Positions 18,045-27,729 of a stretch of DNA of 64,000 nt are shown piece by piece. The number at the start of each line of letters is the position of its first letter. The stretch's first letter is position 1. Both the position numbers and the translations under genes were made by a program. Source of the stretch: Planctomycetota bacterium. GTDB lineage: Bacteria > Planctomycetota > J058 > J103. The notes below the pieces were generated by a model, which searched no databases, was not told the DNA's origin, and worked only from the letters and a program-made list of their open reading frames with translations. The stretch covers positions 62,001-126,000 of the forward strand of contig BPJM01000002.1 in NCBI GenBank assembly GCA_026004615.1, read 5' to 3'.

Positions 18045-20036
18045 TCACTCGCCCGGCGCTCCTGGCGGCGGGGGCGCCGCGGAGGCGGGCTCGGAGGAGG
18101 CGGCGGCCGCAGGCTGCTCGCCGAGCGCGCTCGCCGCGGCCTGTTCGAGCAGCGCCGTCACCCGCCGTGCAAACCGCGCCGGGTCGGAGACCGGGCTGCC
18201 CTCGCCGAGCAGCGCCTGGTCGTAGAGCAGCTCGATCCACTCCGCGAGCCGCTCCGAGGTCGGCTCGCGCTCGTACAGCCGCTGCAGATACCCGATGAGC
18301 GGGTGCTCGGGGTTGACCTCCAGGATGCGCCTGGTCTCGGGCACCTCGCGGCCATGGGCGCGCAACAGCCGCTCCATGTGGGCGTGCAGCCCGCCCTCCG
18401 GCACCACCAGGCAGCAGGGCGAGGTGGTCAGCCGCGAGGACAGCCGCACATCGCGCACCCGCTCGCCCAGCACCGCGCGCATGCGCAACAACAGCCCCTT
18501 CAGCTCGTCCCGCTTCGCCTCCAGCCGCTCCTTTTGCTCCGCTGCGGGCTCCAGCTCGAGCTCGGCCTTCATCGCCGAGACCAGCGGCTTGTCCTGATAC
18601 CTCGGCAGGGCGTGGACCAGGAACTCATCGATCGGGTCGGTCAGGTACAGCACCTCCCAGCCGCGCGCCCGCAGCGCCTCGGTGTGCGGGCTCGCCGCCA
18701 CCGCGGCGCGCGACTCCCCGATCGCATAGTAGATGGCCTTCTGATCGGCGGGCATGCGCGCGACATAGTCCGCCAGCGCGACCAATCCCTCTTCGCGCGA
18801 GCTGTCGAAGCGGAGCAGTTTCGCCAGCCGCTCGCGCTGCTCGGGCTCCAGGTGCACGCCCTCCTTGAGCACCGCACCGTAGCAGCGCCACAGCGCGGCG
18901 TAGTCCTGCGGTCGCTCTTGCGCCAGCTCCTCCAAGAGCTCCAGGGTCTTGCGGACCACGTTGCGGCGGATCGTGCGAACCACGGCGGAGTCCTGCAGCA
19001 GCTCGCGCGACACATTGAGCGGCAGATCATCGGAATCGATGACCCCCCGCACGAACCGCAGCCAGCGCGGCAGCAACTCCTCGCAGTCCTCCATGATGAA
19101 GACGCGCCGCACATACAGCCGCAGGCCCGCGCGCTGCTCGGGCAGGAACAGGTCGAACGGCGGGCGCTTCGGGATGAACAGCACGCCGGTGAACTGGACC
19201 GTTCCCTCGGCGACGAAGTGGGTCCAGGCCAGCGGCGGCTCCCAGTCGTGCGTGAGGTGGCGGTACAGTTCCTCGTATTGCTCCTTGGTGATCTCTTCCT
19301 TGGGCTTGTGCCAGACCGGCACGCCGCGGTTGACGACCTCGAATCGCCGCTCGCCGCCCTTGTCCTTGCCTTCCGGCTCGCACCACAGCTTGATCTCGTA
19401 GCCGACGTAGTCGCTGTAGCGCTCGATCAGCTCGCGCAGCCGCCAGCCCTCCAGGAAGCGCCGTTCTTCGGGCTTGAGGTGGAGCGTGACCGCGGTGCCG
19501 CGCGAGCTGCGCTCGGCGGGCTCGACGGTGAAGCTGCCCCTGGCGTCCGAAGACCAGCGATGCGCCGCCTGGCCCGCGCCGGCGGGGCGGCTGGTGACCT
19601 CGACCCGGTCCGCGACCAGGAACGCGCTGTAGAAGCCGACCCCGAACTGGCCGATCAGCCGGAGCTCGCCCGCGCCCGCCGCCGCCTGCTGGCGCTCGGC
19701 GGCGAGCTGCTCCAGAAACGCGCGCGTGCCCGAATGGGCGATGGTGCCCAGGTTCTGGATCAGCTCCTCGCGACTCATGCCGATGCCGGTGTCCTCGATC
19801 GTGAGAGTGCCGGCCTCCGGATCCGGCACGATCCGGATCTCCAGCGTCTCGTCTCCCTCGTAGAGCTCGCGCTCGAGCAGCGCCCGCGCCCGCAGCTTGT
19901 CGAGCGCGTCCGAGGCATTGGAGATGAGCTCGCGCAGGAAGATCTCCTTGTGGCTGTAGAGCGAGTTGACGACGATCGAGAGGATCTGGTTGACCTCGGC
20001 CTGAAAGGCGAATGTCTCCGCTGCTGCAGTCGTCAT
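18045..20036 (-). CDS. htpG: Hsp90-family chaperone HtpG
   Basis: This is a 663-aa cytoplasmic ATP-dependent chaperone. The N-terminal GHKL ATPase domain is complete: ELISNASDALDKLR, DTGIGMSREELIQNLG, and the lid GQFGVGFYSAFLV. The middle domain contains GVIDSDDLPLNVSRE and the C-terminal dimerisation region follows. Length is slightly above E. coli HtpG, and the tail is Ala/Pro-rich. ATG 20036 is chosen over ATG 20060 because a GGAGGA lies upstream and the conserved N-terminal strand (TFAFQAEVNQ) follows. No heat-shock promoter was recognised. Confidence 0.95.
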   Translation of the reverse strand: MTTAAAETFAFQAEVNQILSIVVNSLYSHKEIFLRELISNASDALDKLRARALLERELYEGDETLEIRIVPDPEAGTLTIEDTGIGMSREELIQNLGTIAHSGTRAFLEQLAAERQQAAAGAGELRLIGQFGVGFYSAFLVADRVEVTSRPAGAGQAAHRWSSDARGSFTVEPAERSSRGTAVTLHLKPEERRFLEGWRLRELIERYSDYVGYEIKLWCEPEGKDKGGERRFEVVNRGVPVWHKPKEEITKEQYEELYRHLTHDWEPPLAWTHFVAEGTVQFTGVLFIPKRPPFDLFLPEQRAGLRLYVRRVFIMEDCEELLPRWLRFVRGVIDSDDLPLNVSRELLQDSAVVRTIRRNVVRKTLELLEELAQERPQDYAALWRCYGAVLKEGVHLEPEQRERLAKLLRFDSSREEGLVALADYVARMPADQKAIYYAIGESRAAVAASPHTEALRARGWEVLYLTDPIDEFLVHALPRYQDKPLVSAMKAELELEPAAEQKERLEAKRDELKGLLLRMRAVLGERVRDVRLSSRLTTSPCCLVVPEGGLHAHMERLLRAHGREVPETRRILEVNPEHPLIGYLQRLYEREPTSERLAEWIELLYDQALLGEGSPVSDPARFARRVTALLEQAAASALGEQPAAAASSEPASAAPPPPGAPGE

Positions 20037-20170
20037 GGTCTGCTTCGTCCTCCTCGCCATCCGTCACCGCGGTGGGCGGTCACGGTGCTCCCCGAGCCCG
20101 GCGCCAGCGCTGCCGGGATCCAGCCCGGGTGGCGGGCTCCGGGGCGCGGGCAGACCCTCGCACCTCGGGG

Positions 20171-21535
20171 CTAGTCGATCCAGACCGTGCGCAGGTTCGC
20201 CAGCTCGGTCACCCCCGGCAGCCCCAGTTCACGGCCGAAGCCGCTCTGCTTGACACCGCCGAAGGGCAGGCGGGGATCGGACCGCACCATCGCGTTGACG
20301 AATACCATCCCGACCTCGAGCTCCGGCAGCAGCCGCTCGGCGCGCTCGGGCTCGCGCGTCCACAGGCTCGCCCCCAGCCCGTAGGGGGTGGCGTTGGCGA
20401 GTGCGACCGCCTCGTCCTCGCTCTGGGCGCGCAGCACCGCCGCGACCGGGCCGAAGGTCTCCTCGGCCACCACCGCCATGTCCGGGCGCACCTGCACGAG
20501 CAGCGTCGCCGGATAGAAGTACCCCGGCCCCGGCAGCGGCTCGCCGCCGAGCAGACACCGCGCCCCCGCGGCCAGACTGCGCGCGACCTGATCGTGCAGC
20601 CGCCAGCGCAGGTCGTCGCGCGCCAGCGGGCCGAGCTCGGTGGCGCGCTCGGCAGGGTCTCCGAGCGGCGCTGCCTGGAGCCGCGCGCGCAGCGCGGCGA
20701 CGAACTCGTCGTGGACCGCCTCGTGCACGATGAACCGCTTGGCGGCGATGCAGCTCTGGCCGTTGTTCTGCAGCCGCGCCTGCGCGCCCACCTGCGCGGC
20801 TCGCTCCAGATCCGCGTCCTCGAGGACGATGAAGGCGTCGGAGCCTCCCAGCTCGAGCACGCATTTCTTGAGCGCCCGGCCGGCCGCCGCCCCGACCGCG
20901 CGTCCCGCGCGCGCGCTCCCGGTGAGCGTGACCGCGCGCACGCGCTCGTCGGCGATCAGCTGCGCGGTGGTGGCGGTGTCGACGAACAGCGCCTGCAGCA
21001 GCCCCGGCGGGGCACCCGCATCCCGGAGCAGCTCCTCCCAGGCCAGCGCGCAGCCGGGCACGTTCGGCGCGTGCTTGAGCAGCGCCACGTTGCCCAGCAC
21101 CAGGTTGGGCGCCAGAAAGCGCGCGACCTGCCAGAACGGGAAGTTCCACGGCATGATCGCCAGCACCGCGCCCAGCGGCTCGGGGCGGGCGCAGCTGCGG
21201 GCGGCGCCGGTGCGGGCTGGCTGTGGCGCCAGCAGCTGCTCGGCGTGCTCGGCGTAGTGGCGGAAGGCCCAGGCGCACTTGTCGAGCTCGGCTTCGGCCT
21301 GCGCGATGGGCTTGCCCATCTCGCGGGTCATGAGCGCGGCGTAGCGCTGCCGCCGCTCGGCCAGCAGCTCCGCCACCCGCGCTGCGAGCGCGCTGCGTTC
21401 CGCCACCGGGGTGCGCCGCCAGCGCAGCGCGGCCGCCGCCGCCAGCACCAGCCGCCGCTCCAGCTCCCCGGCGCCGTGTTCGTCGTGGCGCGCCCACACC
21501 TCACCGGTGGCCGGGTTCACCGAACTCCACGCCAT
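20171..21535 (-). CDS. NAD(P)-dependent aldehyde dehydrogenase, succinate-semialdehyde type
   Basis: This is a 454-aa aldehyde dehydrogenase closest in feel to the Sad/YneI succinate-semialdehyde dehydrogenase group. Catalytic cysteine is in NNGQSCIAAKRF, the general-base glutamate in LELGGSDAFIV, and MPWNFPFWQ and EETFGPVAAV are conserved. It starts with SSVNPATGEV, as is usual for the family. ATG 21535 follows a GGAGGAGG-like sequence. It lies between the FHA gene and htpG in the same direction, separated by about 80 and 135 bp, so co-transcription is possible but not shown. Substrate is inferred from family resemblance only. Confidence 0.85.
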   Translation of the reverse strand: MAWSSVNPATGEVWARHDEHGAGELERRLVLAAAAALRWRRTPVAERSALAARVAELLAERRQRYAALMTREMGKPIAQAEAELDKCAWAFRHYAEHAEQLLAPQPARTGAARSCARPEPLGAVLAIMPWNFPFWQVARFLAPNLVLGNVALLKHAPNVPGCALAWEELLRDAGAPPGLLQALFVDTATTAQLIADERVRAVTLTGSARAGRAVGAAAGRALKKCVLELGGSDAFIVLEDADLERAAQVGAQARLQNNGQSCIAAKRFIVHEAVHDEFVAALRARLQAAPLGDPAERATELGPLARDDLRWRLHDQVARSLAAGARCLLGGEPLPGPGYFYPATLLVQVRPDMAVVAEETFGPVAAVLRAQSEDEAVALANATPYGLGASLWTREPERAERLLPELEVGMVFVNAMVRSDPRLPFGGVKQSGFGRELGLPGVTELANLRTVWID

Positions 21536-21615
21536 GGCCTCCTCCTCGGGTCCGCCCGCCGGCAACGGCGCGCGCTGGCCGCGGCCCGCCGCCGCCAGCG
21601 CACCGCGAGGCGACG

Positions 21616-22005
21616 CTAGCCCACGCACTTGAAGCGGCAGCGCGTCCTGCCGAAGGTGATCGTGTCGTTGTCGACCAGCTCCTCGGCGTGGACGGGCTCC
21701 TCGCTCGTGTTGAGGAAGGTGCCGTTCGCCGAGTCGAGATCGACCAGCCGGAACTGACCCCGGCTCGCATCGACGCGCTTGACCGTGATGGTGGCGTGCC
21801 GCTGGGAGACGTACTCGTCGGTGAGCGGCACCTCGCAGCCCGGATCCGAGCCGATGACGTTTTTGCCCTCGCGCAGGCGGAAGTCCTCGCCCTTGTGCTT
21901 GCCGTTGAGCACGAGCAACCAGCCCGCGATGGGCAGCTCGGCCTCGCGCGCCATCTCCTGGTCGATGTAGCGCGCCGCCTCCGCGCCGCTCGTCCGCTTC
22001 GCCAT
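21616..22005 (-). CDS. Small FHA-domain protein
   Basis: This is a 129-aa protein that is nearly all one forkhead-associated domain, which binds phosphothreonine peptides. The signature is intact: VIGSDPGCEVPLTDEYVSQRH with the conserved SxxH, and later DLDSANGTFLN. A short helical N-terminal tail precedes it. FHA proteins are common outputs of Hanks-type kinases, and the window has two such kinases (3965-6571 and 51519-54348). No link to either is shown. ATG 22005 has GGAGGA nearby upstream. Confidence 0.88.
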   Translation of the reverse strand: MAKRTSGAEAARYIDQEMAREAELPIAGWLLVLNGKHKGEDFRLREGKNVIGSDPGCEVPLTDEYVSQRHATITVKRVDASRGQFRLVDLDSANGTFLNTSEEPVHAEELVDNDTITFGRTRCRFKCVG

Positions 22006-22233
22006 CGCCGTTCTCCTCCTGCAACGCCGCGGCTGGCCCCGATTGCCGGCCCCGGGCTTGTCGCAGCTCGAAGCTACCGCTGCCCGGCCTGCGGGGCAAG
22101 CGCCGGCGGCGGGTCGCGCGGATCGGTGGCGGGGGCTGGGCACGGCGGGGCTTGGGCAGAACTCGAAGATCGCCTACGATGCGGCTTCGGTGCCGCCGGG
22201 GCCGCCCGGCCCGGGGGGGAGGAGTCGGGGAGC

Positions 22234-23928
22234 TTGGACAGGCGGGTGGCGAGCGCGGTCACGGGGCTGGTGGCACCGCGGGCGGAGCGGCTGGCGCGGC
22301 TCGGGGCGGAGCGGTTCGACCTGCTGGTGATCGGCGGCGGGATCACCGGGGCGGGGGTGGCGCGCGAGGCGGCGCGCCGCGGGCTGCGGGTGGCGCTGGT
22401 CGAGCAGGCGGACCTCGCCGCGGGCACCTCGAGCCGCTCCTCGCGCCTGGTGCACGGCGGGTTGCGCTACCTGGAGCAGCTCGAGGTGGGGCTCGTCTTC
22501 GAGGCGGTCAACGAGCGGCGGGTGCTGCTCCGCATCGCGCCGCACCTGGTCACGCCGCTGGGGTTTTTGTTTCCGATCTACGAGTGGAGCCGCCGCGGCC
22601 GCTTCGCGGTCGCGATGGGCATGTGGCTCTACGAGGCGCTGAGCCTGTTCCGCAGCCCGCGCCGCCACCGTGCACTCGGCGCGGCGGCGGTGGCGCGCGA
22701 GGAGCCGCTGCTGGATCGCACCGGTTTGCGCGGCGCGATGCTCTACTACGACTGCGCGACCGACGACGCGCGGCTGGTGCTGGAGACGGCGCTCGACGCG
22801 ATGCGCGCCGGTGCGGTGGTCGTGAGCTGGGCGCGGGCGGCGGCGCTGGTGCGCGAGGGCGGCCGGGTCTGCGGCGCCGAGGTCGAGGACGTGCTCGACG
22901 GCAGGCGGCTGCGCGTGCGCGCGGACGCGGTGGTGAACGCGACCGGTCCGTGGACGGACCGGGTGCGGGGGCGCGAGCGGCTGTTGCGCCCGACCAAGGG
23001 GATCCACATCGTGCTCGAGCGCGAGCGGCTGCCGGTGCACTACGCCGATGTGATGTTCCACCCCGACGACGGCCGGGTGCTGTTCGCCATCCCGTGGGGC
23101 GAACGGACCTACGTGGGCACCACCGATACCGACTGCACCGGCGATCCGGCCGAGGTGGCGGCGGACGCCGCCGACGTGGACTACCTGCTGCGGGCGCTGG
23201 CCCGGTACTACCCCGCGGCGGCGCTCGGCGCCGACGACGTGATCGCCACCTGGGCCGGGCTGCGGCCGCTGGTGGCCGAGGATCGCGAGCGCGCCGAACA
23301 CGCCTCGGAGGTCTCGCGCGAGCACACGATCGTGGTGGATGAGGACGGCCTGGTCACCGTCGCCGGCGGCAAGCTCACCACCTACCGCCGGATGGCGGTC
23401 GAGGTGCTGGATGCCGCCGGTGCTCCGCAGCGGGCCTCGCACACCGACCGGCTGCCGCTGGTCGGTGCGGTGGGCTGGCCGCGGCGGGCAGGGGCCCGCG
23501 AGCTGGTGCGCCAGGTGCGGGCCGAGGCGAAGGACAGGCTGAGCGAGGCGGCGGCGGCGCGGCTGGCGCGCATCTACGGTACCCGCGCGCTCGCGCTCGC
23601 GCGGCGGATCGCCGAGTTGCCCGAGCTCGCCGAGCCGCTCTCGTCGGCCGGTCCCGAGATCTGGGCGCAGGTCGACTGGGCATGCCGCGAGGAGATGGCC
23701 GAGACGCTCACCGATGTGCTGTGGCGGCGGCTCGGGGTCATGCTGCGCCACCGCGACCAGGGGCTGGGGGTGTGCGAGGAGGTGGCGGCGCGCATGGCGG
23801 CGCTGCTGGGCTGGGACGCCGCGCGGACCGCGCGCGAGGTCGAGGCCTACCGCGCCGAGGTGGCGCGCAGCCGCCGCTGGCGGCAGGGCCGGCTTCCGCC
23901 GGCGGGCGGCGATGGAGCGCAGGGTTGA
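22234..23928 (+). CDS. glpD: FAD-dependent glycerol-3-phosphate dehydrogenase
   Basis: This is a 564-aa membrane-associated flavoenzyme oxidising glycerol-3-phosphate to dihydroxyacetone phosphate and feeding electrons to quinone. The FAD-binding GxGxxG is in VIGGGITGAGVAREAARRG. Family motifs TSSRSSRLVHGGLRYLEQ, NATGPWTDRV, RPTKGIHIVLER and TWAGLRPLV are present, and the C-terminal DAO_C domain follows. Length is a little above the usual 500-545. TTG 22234 is chosen because GGAGGAG lies about ten bases upstream; GTG 22246 is the alternative. It is divergent from the FHA gene. Confidence 0.9.
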   Translation: MDRRVASAVTGLVAPRAERLARLGAERFDLLVIGGGITGAGVAREAARRGLRVALVEQADLAAGTSSRSSRLVHGGLRYLEQLEVGLVFEAVNERRVLLRIAPHLVTPLGFLFPIYEWSRRGRFAVAMGMWLYEALSLFRSPRRHRALGAAAVAREEPLLDRTGLRGAMLYYDCATDDARLVLETALDAMRAGAVVVSWARAAALVREGGRVCGAEVEDVLDGRRLRVRADAVVNATGPWTDRVRGRERLLRPTKGIHIVLERERLPVHYADVMFHPDDGRVLFAIPWGERTYVGTTDTDCTGDPAEVAADAADVDYLLRALARYYPAAALGADDVIATWAGLRPLVAEDRERAEHASEVSREHTIVVDEDGLVTVAGGKLTTYRRMAVEVLDAAGAPQRASHTDRLPLVGAVGWPRRAGARELVRQVRAEAKDRLSEAAAARLARIYGTRALALARRIAELPELAEPLSSAGPEIWAQVDWACREEMAETLTDVLWRRLGVMLRHRDQGLGVCEEVAARMAALLGWDAARTAREVEAYRAEVARSRRWRQGRLPPAGGDGAQG

Positions 23929-24003
23929 CCGGGGCGGCCGCGCGCCGTTATGCCGGCGCAGCAGGGGAGGGGGCGATCCATCGCGGCACGGGGGGGCGGT
24001 ATC

Positions 24004-25290
24004 ATGCGAGCTGATCCGAAGCATCTCGTCGGCGGGGGCAGGCGCTGGGCGTTCGTCGCGGCGCTGCTGTGGGCAGCGGGCTGCGCGGGTGCCGCCTCGC
24101 CGCAGGGCGGGCAGCGCCCGGGCGGAACGGAGGGAAACGACCGGATGGACGAGCCGCGCCCGGCGATCGCGCTCGCACTCGGCGGCGCGGGGACCTACGG
24201 CGAAGCGATCGACGTTGCGGTGCGCATCGGCAACCCGAGCACCGTTCCGCTGGTGCTGCTGGCCGTGCGCGCTGCCGCCGCCGACGGGGTGGCGTTCGTG
24301 GACCGCACGCTGCCCTCCGAGCTGCCGGCGGAGCTGGCGGGCGAGGTGGCGCAGCTGGAGGGAACCCTGTTCGTCGAGGACATCGGTCCGCAGGCGCGGC
24401 TGCCCATGCCGCCGCGCTGGGAATGGCGGGGCGAAGAGCGGCTGGTGTGCGTGCCGGTGCTCGCTCCGGGCGATCAGTTCGAGCTGCGGGGACGGCTGCG
24501 GCTGAGCCCCGAGGTCGGCGAATGCGTGCGTGCGACCGTGCGCTACGCGCCGCTCGCGCAGCAGGCGCGCCTGCTGCGGCTGGTGGAGCACGTGCTCGAG
24601 CCCTTGCCCGCGCCGCCACCCGGCAGCTTCGGCTGGGCGCCGGCGCTGCGGCTGCGGGCCCGCCTGCAGCGCCAGCTCGGGCTGGCGCCGGGCGGGCAGG
24701 CCGCCGAGCCAGTGGCGCTGCGGCTGTCCGGCGGCGCAGAACCGGGCGCGGGCGCAGCCCTGCTGCCGCTGGGCGGGGCCCCGCTGCCGGTGCTCTACCG
24801 GCATGCGCTCACGGCGGCAGAGCTGGCGGCGCTGCCGGCGGCCGAGCGCTCGGCCGAGGCGCCGCTGCAGATCGTGCCGCCCCCGGTTCCGCTCGCCGAG
24901 GCGCGCCGGCGCGCCGGCATCGCGCACGGACCGGCCGTGCACCTGCCCGCGATCGGCGCCTGGGTGCTGCAGGGCCGAGACGGCTCGGCGCTGGTGAGCG
25001 CCGAGCTGACCGAGCGGTTGCCGGGACGGCTGGCCGCGCTCGGCGAGCGGCTGCTCGAGGGCAGCAGTGCCGAGCTGACGCTGTTCGAGATGGCGCCCGC
25101 CGCCGATCCCGACGGGCTGGTGCAGCACCTGCGTGCCGCAGGCCTGCAGGCCCGCTCCGAGCCCATGAAGGGGGAGCAGTGGCGCGGGGTGGTCGAGGTC
25201 CGCGCCCCGGAGCTGCTGCGCCTGGTGCGGGCGCTGGCCGAGCGCGGCTTGGAGGTGCAGGGGCTCGAGGTGCGCCAGCGCCAGCCCTGA
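24004..25290 (+). CDS. Hypothetical lipoprotein
   Basis: This is a 428-aa protein with a lipoprotein signal (FVAALLWAAGCAG), so it is lipid-anchored outside the cytoplasmic membrane. After a short polar linker the next ~150 residues read as beta-rich (ALALGGAGTYGEAIDVAVRIG), like an immunoglobulin-type fold. The C-terminal third is helical and includes a possible ACT-like segment (GLVQHLRAAGLQARSE). No family is recognised. ATG 24004 is chosen because the signal starts there. It follows glpD at 75 bp in the same direction. Confidence 0.6.
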   Translation: MRADPKHLVGGGRRWAFVAALLWAAGCAGAASPQGGQRPGGTEGNDRMDEPRPAIALALGGAGTYGEAIDVAVRIGNPSTVPLVLLAVRAAAADGVAFVDRTLPSELPAELAGEVAQLEGTLFVEDIGPQARLPMPPRWEWRGEERLVCVPVLAPGDQFELRGRLRLSPEVGECVRATVRYAPLAQQARLLRLVEHVLEPLPAPPPGSFGWAPALRLRARLQRQLGLAPGGQAAEPVALRLSGGAEPGAGAALLPLGGAPLPVLYRHALTAAELAALPAAERSAEAPLQIVPPPVPLAEARRRAGIAHGPAVHLPAIGAWVLQGRDGSALVSAELTERLPGRLAALGERLLEGSSAELTLFEMAPAADPDGLVQHLRAAGLQARSEPMKGEQWRGVVEVRAPELLRLVRALAERGLEVQGLEVRQRQP

Positions 25291-25339
25291 TGCCCGCCGT
25301 GCTGGCCGCAGCGAGCCGGCCGGGCAGGGAGCCGGCGGC

Positions 25340-27097
25340 TCAGCGCGGGGCAGGCTCGAGCGCTGCTGGCGGCTGCGCTTGCCGGCTCTCGGCCTGCTGC
25401 TGCGGGTTCGGAGCGGGCGGGGACGGGGGACCGAGCGGCTGGAGCTGGAGGCGGGCTTCGACCTCGGAGCGCTCCATCTCGCGCAGCTGGCGGCGGGCGG
25501 CGGTGCGCGGCGCGTGCGCCAGCACCTCGCGTACCTCCACCGCCTCGCCGTGCTGCCCGACGGCGATCACCCGGTAGGTCCGGGTGCCGACCGGCAGCGC
25601 CATGGCGCGGAAGCGCGTGCCGTCTTCGGCGTCGCCGGCGAGCGGTGCGAGCGGCTGTTCGCCGCGGTGCGTGCGCACCCGCTCCAGCATCTCTTCCAGG
25701 GCGGCGGTGGCGGCGGCCGCGGCGCGGGCGCGCTGCGCTGCCAGCTCCTCGGCGGCCGCCGGCGGTGGCGCGGGCGGCGCGAACCAGGCGCGGGCCACCA
25801 GCCCCAGCAGCCCGGCGAGCAGCAGCACCGCCGCCAGCGCGGCGGCGGCGCGGCGGCCGCGGCGGGCGCGGCTGCTGCGCCGCACCTGCGCGCTGGCGAG
25901 GCGCTGCGGGATGAAGCCGGCGTCCGCCAGCCCCTGGATCACCGCCTCGGCCGAGGGCAGCCGGTGGCTGCTGCCCTGCAAGAGGTCGCTGACCCACAGC
26001 GCCTGCTCCGCCAGCACCACGCGTCGCTCCACGAGCCCGCGCACCGCATGCGGCAGCGGGCGGCCGTGCGCGACGCGTTCGGCGAGATGGCGCTCGATGA
26101 GCGCGGCATAGACGTCGGCGTCGACCAGTCCCCGCACCAGCAGCACCTCGCCCAGGCACAGCCGGCGGCCGAGCACCTCGACGGCCTCGTCGCGGGCGGC
26201 CAGCGCCCGCTGGAGCTCGGCCGGGGGCAGGCCGCTCCGCTCCAGGCTTGCGCGCAAGAAGGCCTCGACCGGCGGCACGAAGCGCTCCCGCCGGCGCTGG
26301 CGCACCAGCTGCTCGAACGCGGTGCGCCGGCGCAGGATCGCCTCGGCGTGGCGGACCGCGCGCGCATCGACGATCTGGTGTTCGACCAAAAAGCTCGACA
26401 GGAGCGCTCGCACGCCGGTGGTGCGCTCGGCGCGGTGGCGGGCGATCAGTGCCTCGCGGAGCGCCTGCGGGCTCAGCAGCTCCTCCTCGACCAGGATCGC
26501 GCCCAGCCGCTCCAGCGTCAGCGCTCGGTCGCCCGCCGGCGCCTCGCCCGGCACGGCGGTGCGCATGAGCCGGGCCCAGCCCTCCGGTCGCAGGGCCCCG
26601 CGCGCGAGCAAGAGCTCGCCCAGCCGCAGCGCCGGGCTGCCGGGGATGTCGCGCAGGCGCCGCTGGGCCGCGAGCGCTTCGTCGATCTCGGAGCGGGAGA
26701 GCATGCCGAGCCGCACCGCGTGTTCGCCGAACCGCAGCTCCTGGCGGCGGCGGCGCGTGCCGCTCCAGACGCTCGCCGGCGCGGCGGGGCGTGCGGGCGG
26801 CCGGCCGGGCGGGGCGCGCCCCGGGGTGGTGGCAGCGCGGTCCGGCGGCGGCGCGGGGCCGCAAGGGCGCGGGGCGGGCCGGTCGATGATCACGAACGTG
26901 GCGGGACCGCGCGGGCGGACCGGGGGGCGGCTGCCGTTGCCGGGCGCGGAAGGACCGGTTGGGGGCGCGGGCCCGGCCGCGGGGCTGCCGCGCGGACCCG
27001 CGCCACCGGCCGGCGGCGCCGCGCAGCAGCCCGCCGCCGGCTCCTGCCCGGTGGGCGGCGGCCCGGAGCCATCGCTGGCGCGGCTCTTGTCGTCCAT
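25340..27097 (-). CDS. Membrane protein with MshEN/GspE-N-like repeats, last gene of the pilin operon
   Basis: This is a 585-aa protein. The first ~110 residues are Pro/Gly/Ala-rich and disordered. Residues of about 115-400 hold several units resembling the N-terminal domain of type II/IV secretion ATPases (LRLGELLLARGALRPE, RLGAILVEEELLSPQALREAL, LGEVLLVRGLVDADVYAALI), a motif that in MshE binds cyclic di-GMP. A transmembrane segment follows (around 435-455), then a coiled coil and a small strand-rich tail. There is no ATPase domain. Its ATG overlaps the previous stop (TGATG), so it is coupled to three pilin-like genes. A regulatory or docking role in pilus assembly is inference. Confidence 0.65.
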   Translation of the reverse strand: MDDKSRASDGSGPPPTGQEPAAGCCAAPPAGGAGPRGSPAAGPAPPTGPSAPGNGSRPPVRPRGPATFVIIDRPAPRPCGPAPPPDRAATTPGRAPPGRPPARPAAPASVWSGTRRRRQELRFGEHAVRLGMLSRSEIDEALAAQRRLRDIPGSPALRLGELLLARGALRPEGWARLMRTAVPGEAPAGDRALTLERLGAILVEEELLSPQALREALIARHRAERTTGVRALLSSFLVEHQIVDARAVRHAEAILRRRTAFEQLVRQRRRERFVPPVEAFLRASLERSGLPPAELQRALAARDEAVEVLGRRLCLGEVLLVRGLVDADVYAALIERHLAERVAHGRPLPHAVRGLVERRVVLAEQALWVSDLLQGSSHRLPSAEAVIQGLADAGFIPQRLASAQVRRSSRARRGRRAAAALAAVLLLAGLLGLVARAWFAPPAPPPAAAEELAAQRARAAAAATAALEEMLERVRTHRGEQPLAPLAGDAEDGTRFRAMALPVGTRTYRVIAVGQHGEAVEVREVLAHAPRTAARRQLREMERSEVEARLQLQPLGPPSPPAPNPQQQAESRQAQPPAALEPAPR

Positions 27098-27729
27098 CAC
27101 CGGTTCCGCAAACGCACGCTGCTCGAGGCGCTCAGCGCATCCACCGAGCCGTCGGCGCCGATCACGTAGACCTCCAGCGTGACGTCCAGGCGGCTGCCGC
27201 CCTCGGCCAGCGCGAAGACGAGCCGGCGGATGCCGGTCAGCACGGTGACCAGCTCGCCGGTGGCGCTGTCCAGGCGGCGCAGTCGCAGCTCGTCCACCAG
27301 GCCGTCCCCGTCGTCGTCGTCGCCATCGCGGCGCGTGCCCTCGCCCGGCTCGAGCTCGGCGAAGAACGTGATCGGCGGGCCCCATTGCGGCGAGCCGTCG
27401 GGCTCGTGCCCGATCACGCGGCGAAAGCCGACCGTGTCGTAGGGATCGGGGCTCTTCGGGTCATCATCGGGGGTCGAGACCGCGAGTGCGAGGTTGGAGT
27501 CATCATCCCGATCCGGATCGTTGCGCCCGCTCTGCCGCAGCTCGGCGAGCAGCATGGCGAGGGCAGCGCGGGCGCGCTCCTGCTGGGCCGCCACCGTCAG
27601 GTATTCCTCGGTCGCCACCAGCGTCGAGCGCAAGGCACCGATGCCGGTGAGGACCAGGATGCCGAGCACGGCGCTGGTGACCATCACCTCCAGCAGCGTC
27701 ACCCCGCGCTCGCGGCCGGTCGTGCTCAC
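27097..27729 (-). CDS. Prepilin-type N-methylated protein (PilW/GspJ-like)
   Basis: This is a 210-aa minor-pilin-like protein. It has the type III signal RERGVTLLEVMVTSAVLG, in which cleavage after G and methylation follow and E5 is present, then a hydrophobic helix and a variable acidic body (DRDDDSN, DGDDDDGDG) that may bind calcium. The GTG start at 27729 overlaps the TGA of the gene before it by four bases. Position after a PilX-like and another prepilin gene suggests a tip or priming minor pilin of a type IV pilus or type II pseudopilus. Confidence 0.8.
   Translation of the reverse strand: MSTTGRERGVTLLEVMVTSAVLGILVLTGIGALRSTLVATEEYLTVAAQQERARAALAMLLAELRQSGRNDPDRDDDSNLALAVSTPDDDPKSPDPYDTVGFRRVIGHEPDGSPQWGPPITFFAELEPGEGTRRDGDDDDGDGLVDELRLRRLDSATGELVTVLTGIRRLVFALAEGGSRLDVTLEVYVIGADGSVDALSASSSVRLRNR

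Noticed and set aside
16362..20174. Plus-strand open frame of 1270 codons opposite DUF1501 and htpG
   Set aside because: It is the antisense of two well-supported genes and has no coding signature of its own.
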